DNA from: Collinsella sp.
GTDB lineage: Bacteria; Actinomycetota; Coriobacteriia; Coriobacteriales; Coriobacteriaceae
Reading direction: 5' to 3'
Assembly: GCA_014871665.1 (NCBI GenBank)
Contig: WGSL01000026.1
Span: 1-24,975, forward strand
DNA length: 24,975 nt
In this document: one piece after another, positions 14,251-21,905 of the stretch
How the letters are laid out: the number at the start of each line of letters is the position of its first letter
Numbering within the stretch: position 1 is the stretch's first letter
Made by a program: the position numbers and the translations under genes
Notes under the pieces: model-generated
Told to the model about the DNA's origin: nothing
Databases searched by the model: none
The model's input: the letters and a program-made list of their open reading frames with translations, nothing else

Positions 14251-14384
14251 GTTGCACAACGATTTGTTATGCCCCCTCAAGGCCTTTGTTCCTACCGTTG
14301 CCCGATGCCTTTGCACGGATCCAGCGTTGCGCTTGAACTGCTCGCTACAATGGGCTTCGTGCTGCGTTTTAGGGAGAAGTTACG

Positions 14385-16181
14385 GTGTCTGAACAGGAGT
14401 ATTGCAACAGTGGCGATACTTTTGGCGTACGGCTTGTCAACCATGTCGATGATGCGGTTTTGCCGGTCGGTGTGCATGATTTTGCCGATGCCATTGGTCG
14501 TTGCATGCTGGTTGACAAGACCATGTTTATTGCCGATGTGTTGGACTACGACGCGTCCGTTGTGGTGTGCTGTCGACCCGAGGGTTTTGGCAAGAGCATG
14601 AACTTGTCGATGCTCAGGGCTTTTCTGGAGCGTCCAGCGGTCGGTCGCTCTGGTCAGCGTTTGTTTGCCGATGCTCAGATTTGGGATGCGAACGGCGGGC
14701 GCTATCGGGATGAGTATGCTTGCTATCCGGTGATATCGCTGGACTTTTCTGGCGCTGGGAGACGTGGCCCCGCTGTTGCCGGCGTCGTGCGCGATGCCCT
14801 TTCGGGCGAGTGCGCTCGCTTGTTGGCGCTCTTGGAGGCTCCGGATTTAGCTCGAGATAAGGTGCGTCACATCGAACGTGTCGCGCGTGGCGTGGCGAGC
14901 GCGGACGAGGTTGACTCGGTGCTCGGTGTGCTCATAGAGCTGCTGGAGATTGCCTGCGATGAGCAGGTTGTATTGCTCGTTGATGGGTACGATGCGGCGT
15001 GGTCTCGCCGTGCGAGCGCGAGGGACGCTTCCGACGCCGATCCGGCAGAACTACTTGACCGTGCGCTGTTTGACGCCATTGCCACTGTGCGCGATTCGTT
15101 GCGGCTGACGTGTCTGATGGGGGAGTGTCCCGGTCCTGCCGAAGCGGCGCTTTCTTCGCGCGGCTGCTCGTATTGTCTGACGACGCCGCTGTCGGCGTGG
15201 TGTGACCGTTGGTTCGGTTTTTCGGATGCCGAGGTCGAGGCTCTTTTGAATCATGCTGGGCGCGAGGAATACCTGAATGATGCGCGTGAATGGCTCGAGG
15301 GGTATCGGTTTGGCAGGGCCTATTGCTCGAGTCCAGAGCGTGTGATCGGTTTTCTGGGCCGAGGCTGCACGGCGCCTGTGCGTGCCGATCTGTATGGATA
15401 TGCCGATTGCCTGAGTAGGGTAGTTGCCGGGTGGAATCTCGACCGCCTTTCGGTCTTGTTTGATTTGCTCGAGGCCCATGGGTGCGCTGAGGCCCCGCTT
15501 TGTTTGGGCACTGCAGAGCCAGATGTCTCGCCTGACGATGGCATGTGGACAGCGCTGTATCTGTCCGGTTTTCTCACGACGGATATGACTGAGGAGCCAG
15601 AGCATGGCGATCGCTTCCGTGCTTTGCGATTGCCCAATAACGAGCTTCGCCAGGCCTTGCGTCTAGTGATTATTGAGTGGTTTGAGTGCGCTGCAGAAGA
15701 CATTCGAGACGTCGATGCGTTTCGCGACGGGCTGTGCCATGGGAACGAGGATACCGTGAGGCGGGCGCTAAGCCGCATCTTGGGAGATGCGGGAATCGGT
15801 GCGACCGACCCAGATACACCGCTGCCATATCACCTACTCTTGCAAGGACTCTGCTTTGGATTGCCGGGCTATGCCAATCCTGCTTCGAGGCGAAAGTGTG
15901 GCGCGGATCGCTGGGACATCCAGGTTTTTCCTACGGGCGCCGCGTTCGACATAGCCGATACGATCGGTATGCTCGATGAACGTCCGCTGATAACGATCAA
16001 CATGATGTATGACCCCGGTGTGGATGCGCTGGGCCTGGAATTGCTGGCCGTGCAGGCGCTGCTCGACATAGAGCGCGACGGCATCGACGAAATCCGTGTG
16101 CCGCGACCCGGCGTTGGCCGCATGCGCTGGGGGTTTGGGTTTGATGGACAGCATGTGGCTACGGTGTACCAGCGGCTTTAA
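14385..16181 (+). CDS. Degenerate AAA-ATPase-like/DUF1703-type protein
   Basis: This 598-residue protein has the layout of the AAA-ATPase_like plus PD-(D/E)xK (DUF1703) family. LVDKTMFIADVL (42-53) and RPEGFGKSMNLSML (64-77) match the family's VDKT and Walker A region. The Walker B strand reads LLVDGYDAAW (near 196-205), with Gly where the family has Glu (DEYD). In the C-terminal domain the expected E-x-K of the nuclease core is absent (LITINMMYD), though the end LLAVQALLDIERDGID and GFGFDGQHVATVYQ align with the family. The start is GTG, supported by AGGGAGAAG and a -10-like TACAAT at 14346-14351. It runs convergently into the next gene with a 24-base gap and no terminator. The biological role of the family is unclear to me. 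Confidence 0.75.
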   Translation: MSEQEYCNSGDTFGVRLVNHVDDAVLPVGVHDFADAIGRCMLVDKTMFIADVLDYDASVVVCCRPEGFGKSMNLSMLRAFLERPAVGRSGQRLFADAQIWDANGGRYRDEYACYPVISLDFSGAGRRGPAVAGVVRDALSGECARLLALLEAPDLARDKVRHIERVARGVASADEVDSVLGVLIELLEIACDEQVVLLVDGYDAAWSRRASARDASDADPAELLDRALFDAIATVRDSLRLTCLMGECPGPAEAALSSRGCSYCLTTPLSAWCDRWFGFSDAEVEALLNHAGREEYLNDAREWLEGYRFGRAYCSSPERVIGFLGRGCTAPVRADLYGYADCLSRVVAGWNLDRLSVLFDLLEAHGCAEAPLCLGTAEPDVSPDDGMWTALYLSGFLTTDMTEEPEHGDRFRALRLPNNELRQALRLVIIEWFECAAEDIRDVDAFRDGLCHGNEDTVRRALSRILGDAGIGATDPDTPLPYHLLLQGLCFGLPGYANPASRRKCGADRWDIQVFPTGAAFDIADTIGMLDERPLITINMMYDPGVDALGLELLAVQALLDIERDGIDEIRVPRPGVGRMRWGFGFDGQHVATVYQRL

Positions 16182-16205
16182 GCGCTGAGGTGTTTCCGGC
16201 TTCCG

Positions 16206-17225
16206 TTACTCGGTGTCCTTCATGGGTGGCATGGGCTTCCAGTTGGGATCCTTGATGATCTTGCGGGCGTCTTTCATGCCACGGCGCAGCGCCGGAATAC
16301 CGGTCTTATAGCACTTATCGACCGCAGCCAGGCGAATGAATTCCTTGCAGAAGGTCGCGGCATTGCCCAGGCGGAACAGCATGGGGTGGTAGTCACCGTA
16401 GATCTGCATATAGCGAGCGAGGAAGCCTCGGTTGCGCATGATGTAGTAGCGGTTGGTGTCGCTCGTAGAGTTGAGCTGGCGCTTGCCGGCGATATCCCAG
16501 TTAGAGACGGCGCGGGCGCGCTTGAGCACCACGTCGGCCACAACGGCGGCGGGGAAGTGCTGGCTGGCCACGTAACCATAGCAGGCATCGTCGCCGTAGA
16601 TGAAGAAGCGCGCATCGGGCAGGCCGATCTTGTCGACTACGCGACGCGAGAACAGGCCGCCTTCAAAGCACAACTGGTTCATGGCGCGGTAGCCCTCGGG
16701 ACCCAGGTCCCACTTGGCGATGGGGTTGGGGATACCAAGCGAAAGGATGAGCTGGTATTGCCAAAAGAACGCGCCGCCGTCGAAGTCCAGGCGCGAACCC
16801 TGGATAACGTCGTAGCGGTCGGTCCACTTGGCCAGGCGCTCGATGCCCTCCGGGATGACGAGCACGTCGTCGTCCATTACCCAGAACCATTGAGCGCCCA
16901 GGTCGTAGGCGCACTTGGTGCCGGCGGAAAAGCCGCCCGCGCCGCCACCGTTTTTGAGCTGCGGCGCGTAGATAACGCGGTCGGTGCCACACTCTGCGTC
17001 GGGCTGGTCGGTGTCGATGCCCCACAGGTTGGCGAGGCGCTCGTTGAATGCGGCACACATGGCTTCGGTCTCGCGCGAATTCTCGTTATCGACAATCACG
17101 ATGCGCCAGGGCGCGGCCGTGAGCTCGGTCATAGATTCGAACAGGTTGGCTAGGAGTTCCTGGCGCTTGTACGTAACGACGACGATGGCGAGCTTGTCGA
17201 TGGGAGCGGGAAGGGTTGAAGGCAT
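16206..17225 (-). CDS. Family 2 glycosyltransferase, GlfT2-like
   Basis: This 339-residue cytosolic GT-A enzyme begins LAIVVVTYKRQELL (12-25), has a NGGGAGGFSAG block (92-102), the nucleotide-sugar/metal motif WVMDDD (115-120) and a late FFIYGDDACY (208-216) likely to hold the catalytic acid. This layout is that of the galactofuranosyl/rhamnosyl GlfT2-like subgroup. No membrane segment is seen. The start at 17225 has AAAGGA 11 bases upstream; longer readings lack a site. It is divergent from the other glycosyltransferases and probably part of the same surface-glycan locus. Donor and acceptor cannot be read from the sequence. Confidence 0.85.
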   Translation of the reverse strand: MPSTLPAPIDKLAIVVVTYKRQELLANLFESMTELTAAPWRIVIVDNENSRETEAMCAAFNERLANLWGIDTDQPDAECGTDRVIYAPQLKNGGGAGGFSAGTKCAYDLGAQWFWVMDDDVLVIPEGIERLAKWTDRYDVIQGSRLDFDGGAFFWQYQLILSLGIPNPIAKWDLGPEGYRAMNQLCFEGGLFSRRVVDKIGLPDARFFIYGDDACYGYVASQHFPAAVVADVVLKRARAVSNWDIAGKRQLNSTSDTNRYYIMRNRGFLARYMQIYGDYHPMLFRLGNAATFCKEFIRLAAVDKCYKTGIPALRRGMKDARKIIKDPNWKPMPPMKDTE

Positions 17226-17300
17226 GGGGCAATATATCCTTTCACGCGCGGCGGGCGAGTGCTGCGCGGAAGCTATCGAATACGTCCTTGGGACGGTCCT

Positions 17301-17417
17301 ATTGTAAAGGCTCGGCGCACCTTGGCGGCAAGCTTTGAATAAAACGCAGGAACCTGCCATGGGCCCGCCGCATGACGTGGGGCTGCTTTGCCCGCAAGAG
17401 GCTCCATAGATTATATA
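17301..17417. promoter_or_regulatory. Divergent promoter region of the glycosyltransferase cluster
   Basis: For the plus strand, TTGCCC (17388-17393) and TATATA (17412-17417) are 18 bases apart, placing a start about 57 bases before the TTG codon of the next gene. For the minus strand, a TACAAT box lies at 17301-17306 with only a weak -35, and a perfect TATAAT lies at 17410-17415. The AT island at 17410-17420 could serve both directions. Confidence 0.4.
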
Positions 17418-17481
17418 AACGCCCGCTGGCGCGCTGGCCCTTTGATACCATGAAACGACAGGTATTTCCTAAGGAGCACAT

Positions 17482-18585
17482 TTGACTACTAACGCCTCTG
17501 GCAGCCATGTTCTGTCGCTGCTTATTCCCATTTACAATGTTCAGCGCTACCTGCGCGAGTGTCTCGATTCCGCCCTGGCGCAGACGCTCAAGGATATTGA
17601 GATCATCTGCATTAACGACGGGTCGACCGACAACTCGCCGGCGATTATTCACGAGTATATGGAGCGCGATGGGCGCGTCAAGATGATCGACAAGGCCAAC
17701 AGCGGCTACGGCGACTCGATGAACCACGGTCTGGAGATGGCGCGTGGCAAGTACGTTGGCATCTTGGAGTCCGATGACTTTATGGCGCCCGACGCACTCG
17801 AAAAGCTTGTCTCGGCCGCCGATAGCAATAATGCCGACTTTGCGAAGGCGAACTTTGATTTCTACTGGTCTAAGCCCGAGGAGCGCCGTTCGCTGCACGA
17901 GATGTTTAAAGCCAAGGACTGTTGCAAGCCGGTGCACCCGAGCGATACGACGCAGTTCTTTAAGCAAAAGCCGTCGATTTGGTCGGCCGTGTACCGTCGC
18001 GATTTTCTTGAGCGCAACGGCATTAAGTTCCTGCCGACTCCGGGGGCATCCTTTCAGGACACGTCATTCGCCTTTAAGGTGATCGCGTGCGCCGATAAGG
18101 CTGTTTACCTGCATGATGCCGTGTTGTCGTATCGCCAAGACAACGAGAATTCCTCGGTCAATTCTTCGGCTAAGGTCTTTTGCGTCAATACCGAGTATGC
18201 CGAGATTGAGCGTTGGATTCGAGAGGATTATGCCCGCGACCACGCAAGTGATGACGCCGCGCGCATGCTCAAGTTCAATCAGCTCATTAAGTACGATTCG
18301 TACATGTGGAACTACGTGCGCCTGGCGCCTAAGTTCTATAAGGAGTTCCTGGTTCAGATGGCCAAGGAATTTCAGGCGGCCTTGGACGCGGGGGAGTTTT
18401 CGCTTGACGACCTCAAGCCGTGGAAGCGCGCGAACCTCGCTGCCATCCTCAAAGATCCTGAGGGCTGGGTTGACGAACATCCGAGTTTTGCGACGGATGG
18501 TGCATTGGGGCGTGCTAAGTATTACGCCTCGGTTGGAGGCCCGGGCGTGGTCGCCGCCTTCCTCATCGAATCGCTGAGGGGGTAG
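17482..18585 (+). CDS. Family 2 glycosyltransferase (paralogue A)
   Basis: This 367-residue GT-A protein has LSLLIPIYNVQRYL (11-24), INDGSTD (44-50) and the D-x-D-type motif LESDDF (95-100), followed by a helical C-terminal region of about 170 residues without membrane segments. The start codon is TTG, with AAGGAG seven bases upstream. Its first catalytic stretch is nearly the same as that of the gene at 19707: 84 of 99 residues match by hand count. It heads a run of four same-strand glycosyltransferase genes and is followed after 6 bases by the next one. Substrate unknown. Confidence 0.9.
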   Translation: MTTNASGSHVLSLLIPIYNVQRYLRECLDSALAQTLKDIEIICINDGSTDNSPAIIHEYMERDGRVKMIDKANSGYGDSMNHGLEMARGKYVGILESDDFMAPDALEKLVSAADSNNADFAKANFDFYWSKPEERRSLHEMFKAKDCCKPVHPSDTTQFFKQKPSIWSAVYRRDFLERNGIKFLPTPGASFQDTSFAFKVIACADKAVYLHDAVLSYRQDNENSSVNSSAKVFCVNTEYAEIERWIREDYARDHASDDAARMLKFNQLIKYDSYMWNYVRLAPKFYKEFLVQMAKEFQAALDAGEFSLDDLKPWKRANLAAILKDPEGWVDEHPSFATDGALGRAKYYASVGGPGVVAAFLIESLRG

Positions 18586-18591
18586 GTCGGC

Positions 18592-19632
18592 ATGGGAGAG
18601 GCCTCGTGTCCTAAAGCTACGATTGTCGTCCCCGTTTACAACTCTGCGCGCTCCATTCAGCGATGCGTCGATTCGCTGTTGGCTCAGTCCGAGCGCTCGA
18701 TTCAGGTTGTCTGCGTTAACGACGGTTCGACCGATGATTCGTTGAACGTGTTGCGCCGGATCGCGCAGGCCGACGATCGTGTACTGGTGATTGACCAGGA
18801 AAACGCGGGCGTCTCGTGTGCTCGAAATGCCGGAATCGATGCCGCCGAGGGCGAGACCGTCTTTTTTGTGGACGCCGACGATTACATCGATGCCCAGACG
18901 ATCGAGCGCGTGCTGCATGCCATGGAGTCTGCAGATGCCGAGGCCGCCGTTTTTGGCGGCGTCTGTGAACCTGCCGATGCTGCCCCCAAACGCGTCCAGC
19001 AACTCATGAGCCCCAAAGCTGGTACCTTCGGCGCCCGTGATCCCCAACTGCTGTTCCATTCGAATGCGCAGCCCTATGCCTGCCGCGCGGCTTTTTCGCG
19101 CGAGCTGCTCAATCGCGAAGGCATTCGCTTCGCCCCCGGTTTGGCTTTGGGCGAGGACGTCGTCTTCCAATTTGCGGCTTATGCGCTTGCCCACAAGACC
19201 GTCGTCATGCCGGACAAGTTCTACCACTACGTGATGGAGAGTGAATCGGCGACGCACGAGTTCAACAGTGTCGAGGCTCGCGCCAAAAAGCTCGATGCCC
19301 ATATGAGGATGCTCGAGGAGGTCTTGGAGGACTGGGCGGCCTACGGTCTTTTGGACCTGTGTCCCGGCGAGCTGATAACTTGGTTTTTGGACCTAATTGT
19401 GTTCGACCTGGCGCGCTTGGATGCTGATGACTTCCAACGCGTGGCGTCTCGCGTCAACATGGACCTCACGACGTTTTTGGGAACGGCGTGGGCGGATATG
19501 CCCGCCAAGGGCGCCGTTTGCCGTGTTGCCCACAAGCTCGTTGCGGCGACCTCGGGCGTTTCGATGGCAGACGCCACGCTGTTCTATCTTTCGACTCGCG
19601 GTCTCAAAGCCTGCCTGGAGCGCTTTCTCTAA
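18592..19632 (+). CDS. Family 2 glycosyltransferase
   Basis: This 346-residue protein has the GT-A motifs IVVPVYNSARSI (11-22), VNDGSTDD (42-49), NAGVSCARNAGI (71-82) and VDADDYID (93-100). The second half has the Arg/Glu-rich helices and LGEDVVFQF block (near 185-193) usual in capsule and teichoic-acid type GT2 enzymes, where the ED pair is the likely catalytic site. The ATG is 6 bases beyond the previous stop and uses the GGGGGTAGG overlapping that stop. It differs clearly from its two flanking neighbours, which resemble each other. Confidence 0.9.
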   Translation: MGEASCPKATIVVPVYNSARSIQRCVDSLLAQSERSIQVVCVNDGSTDDSLNVLRRIAQADDRVLVIDQENAGVSCARNAGIDAAEGETVFFVDADDYIDAQTIERVLHAMESADAEAAVFGGVCEPADAAPKRVQQLMSPKAGTFGARDPQLLFHSNAQPYACRAAFSRELLNREGIRFAPGLALGEDVVFQFAAYALAHKTVVMPDKFYHYVMESESATHEFNSVEARAKKLDAHMRMLEEVLEDWAAYGLLDLCPGELITWFLDLIVFDLARLDADDFQRVASRVNMDLTTFLGTAWADMPAKGAVCRVAHKLVAATSGVSMADATLFYLSTRGLKACLERFL

Positions 19633-19706
19633 TTCCAAGCGCTGCCGCCCGCCGCAACTCGGCTGTTAAAATAACCCTGTTACACGCTATTCAACAGGAG
19701 GTTCTC

Positions 19707-20825
19707 TTGCAGAACTCTGATACCCCTAAAGTTTCGCTGCTTGTCCCCATTTGCAATGTGGAGCGCTACTTGCGCGAGTGCCTCGATTCCGCCGTGGCGC
19801 AGACGCTCGAGGACATCGAGATTATTTGCATCAACGACGGCTCTACCGATAGCTCGGCGGATATCATCCGCGAGTACATGGAGCGCGATGGGCGCGTCAA
19901 GATGATTGACAAGGCCAACAGCGGCTACGGCGACTCGATGAACCGCGGCCTGGAGATGGCGCGCGGTGAGTACGTGGGCATCCTTGAGTCCGACGACTTT
20001 ATGTTTGAGGATTCGCTCCAAAAGCTGGTCGCCAAGGCCGATGCTGAGCATGCCGATGTGGTAAAGGGCGACTTTTACCTGTATTGGTCCACGCCCAGCG
20101 AGCGCCGTGAGCTGTTTGGGATTATTGACGAGCATATGACGGACGCGGCGTATCGCCCCGTCGATCGCCCGGGGATCTTCTACCGCAAACCTTCCATTTG
20201 GTCGGCTATCTATCGGCGCGCGTTCCTCAACGACAATCAGATTCGCTTCCTTCCCACGCCGGGTGCCTCGTATCAGGATGCGGGTTTTAACTTTAAGGTC
20301 TGGGCATGCGCCGAGCGTGCTGCGTTTATCGCGGACCCCATTTTGTGCTATCGCCAAGACAACGAGAAGAGCTCCGTTAATTCGCCCAACAAGGTATTTT
20401 GCGTGTGCGACGAATACGCCGAGATGCAGCGCTTTTTGGATGAACGCCCCGAGCTTAAGGCTCAGCTTCAGGGTATTTTAATGCGCATGAAGGTCGATAC
20501 GTACCGTTGGAACGATGAGCGCCTGGTCGATGAACTGCGCGAGCAGTTTTGGAAGAAAGCCTCGTCCGAGCTCAAGGCCGACTGGGATGCCGGTCGCTTT
20601 GATCTGTCGCTGTTTGATCCGCGTGGCGAGACCGACTTGCGCCTGATGGTCAAGTCGCCCCGCGCCTATATCGATTCGCGCTTTGACTTTAAGAAGCCGG
20701 GCAAGCTCAATACGTTTAAGCATTACTTTAAGATTGGCGGCCTGCCGCTGGTCTGGCGTGTGCTGACGTATCAGTGCACCTACGGCGACAACCCGCACCC
20801 CGATGACGTTTCGGCCGCACAGTAG
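19707..20825 (+). CDS. Family 2 glycosyltransferase (paralogue B)
   Basis: This 372-residue protein starts with TTG at 19707, chosen because AACAGGAGG lies immediately upstream; the frame is open to 19488 but that part overlaps the previous gene. Motifs are SLLVPICNVERYL (10-22), INDGSTDSS (42-50) and LESDDFMF (93-100). It is a close paralogue of the gene at 17482, including the later blocks KPSIWSA-YRR and FLPTPGAS-QD, and the tail YRQDNE-SSVNS. It sits 74 bases after the preceding gene, a gap that contains TAAAAT at 19667-19672 and could hold a promoter without an obvious -35. Confidence 0.9.
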   Translation: MQNSDTPKVSLLVPICNVERYLRECLDSAVAQTLEDIEIICINDGSTDSSADIIREYMERDGRVKMIDKANSGYGDSMNRGLEMARGEYVGILESDDFMFEDSLQKLVAKADAEHADVVKGDFYLYWSTPSERRELFGIIDEHMTDAAYRPVDRPGIFYRKPSIWSAIYRRAFLNDNQIRFLPTPGASYQDAGFNFKVWACAERAAFIADPILCYRQDNEKSSVNSPNKVFCVCDEYAEMQRFLDERPELKAQLQGILMRMKVDTYRWNDERLVDELREQFWKKASSELKADWDAGRFDLSLFDPRGETDLRLMVKSPRAYIDSRFDFKKPGKLNTFKHYFKIGGLPLVWRVLTYQCTYGDNPHPDDVSAAQ

Positions 20826-20837
20826 GAGCGAGTGACT

Positions 20838-21905
20838 ATGGCTACCCCCAAGATTTCCGTTGTCGTTCCCATCTATAAAGTGGAGGAGTGCCTGGCCTGG
20901 TGCCTGGACTCCCTGCTTGCGCAGGACATGCCCGATTGGGAAGGCGTGCTGGTCAACGATGGCTCGCCGGACGGCTCGCGCGATATTGCGGCTGCCTATT
21001 GCGAAAAGGACGCGCGCTTTACGCTGGTCGATAAGGAGAACGGCGGCCTGTCGAGTGCGCGTAATGCAGGCATCGCCGCGTCCACGGCGCCTATCGTTGC
21101 GTTTTTGGATTCCGACGACCGATTTACGTCCGATGCGTGCCGTGTAATCGTCGATGCCTTTGAGCGTGAGGATTGCGACGTTTTGACCTTTGGCGCGAAC
21201 CCGTATCCGCTGGAGGCAGGGTATCCGTGGCTTAACTATGTGCTGAGCCCACGCGACGTTTCGTTTGAGGGCTATAGCTCCGACCTGCTGTTTAAGGAGG
21301 CGTCTCGCCCCTTTGCATGGCGCACCGCTTGCAAGCGCGCTTTTTTGCTGGGCAACGGGATCGTGTTCGATGAAACCGTTAAGTATGGCGAGGACCAGGT
21401 CTTCGATTTTGCCGTGTACGGTCGTTCGCGCAAGACCGCGCTTATCTCGAACAAGCTGTACGAGTATCGCGTGGCACGCAAAGGTTCGCTCATGGACACC
21501 ATGCGCTACGACGACGAGACGCGTCTGCTGGAGCACGTGAAGATTTACTCCGCGGTGCTGGCTGACTGGCAGCGCGACGGTCTCGATGCTCATCATGCCG
21601 ATGACCTGGCGTACTTCCTATGTGATCTGGTGCTGTACGATGCGCTCAGGTTGCTTGGTTCGGACTGCGGCAAGGTGTTTGCCGCCGTTGCTGCGGCGCT
21701 TAACGGTTCTGCTGTGGGCAGTGATGCTTCGCTCGCACAATGCGCTTCTTCTGTTGCCGCCATGGTGCGTGCGGCGCTTGTCGGTAAGGCGCCCGCTGCT
21801 CGTTCGTGCAAAAAACTCATGTTCAATTGCGACGTCTTGAGGTTTGGGCGCTTGGGCGCGTGCAAGCGCATGGCTGCGAACGCTCTGGGAAAGCGAGAAG
21901 TGTAG
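20838..21905 (+). CDS. Family 2 glycosyltransferase
   Basis: This 355-residue GT-A protein has ISVVVPIYKVEECL (6-19), VNDGSPDGS (39-47), NGGLSSARNAGI (68-79), FLDSDDRF (89-96) and a later YGEDQVFDF block with the probable catalytic ED. ATG at 20838 is preferred over GTG at 20832 because AGGAG at 20824-20828 is nine bases from the former and only three from the latter. The C-terminus has basic, Ala-rich helices (SCKKLMF, GACKRMAANALGKREV) that may contact the membrane. It follows the previous gene by 12 bases and touches the next. Confidence 0.9.
   Translation: MATPKISVVVPIYKVEECLAWCLDSLLAQDMPDWEGVLVNDGSPDGSRDIAAAYCEKDARFTLVDKENGGLSSARNAGIAASTAPIVAFLDSDDRFTSDACRVIVDAFEREDCDVLTFGANPYPLEAGYPWLNYVLSPRDVSFEGYSSDLLFKEASRPFAWRTACKRAFLLGNGIVFDETVKYGEDQVFDFAVYGRSRKTALISNKLYEYRVARKGSLMDTMRYDDETRLLEHVKIYSAVLADWQRDGLDAHHADDLAYFLCDLVLYDALRLLGSDCGKVFAAVAAALNGSAVGSDASLAQCASSVAAMVRAALVGKAPAARSCKKLMFNCDVLRFGRLGACKRMAANALGKREV

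Noticed and set aside
16386..17153. Plus-strand frame of 255 codons
   Set aside because: It lies wholly opposite the GlfT2-like glycosyltransferase, whose motifs are clear.
18064..19302. Minus-strand frame of 412 codons across two glycosyltransferase genes
   Set aside because: It crosses the boundary of two well-supported genes, and its sequence has the Arg/His/Val bias of an antisense frame.
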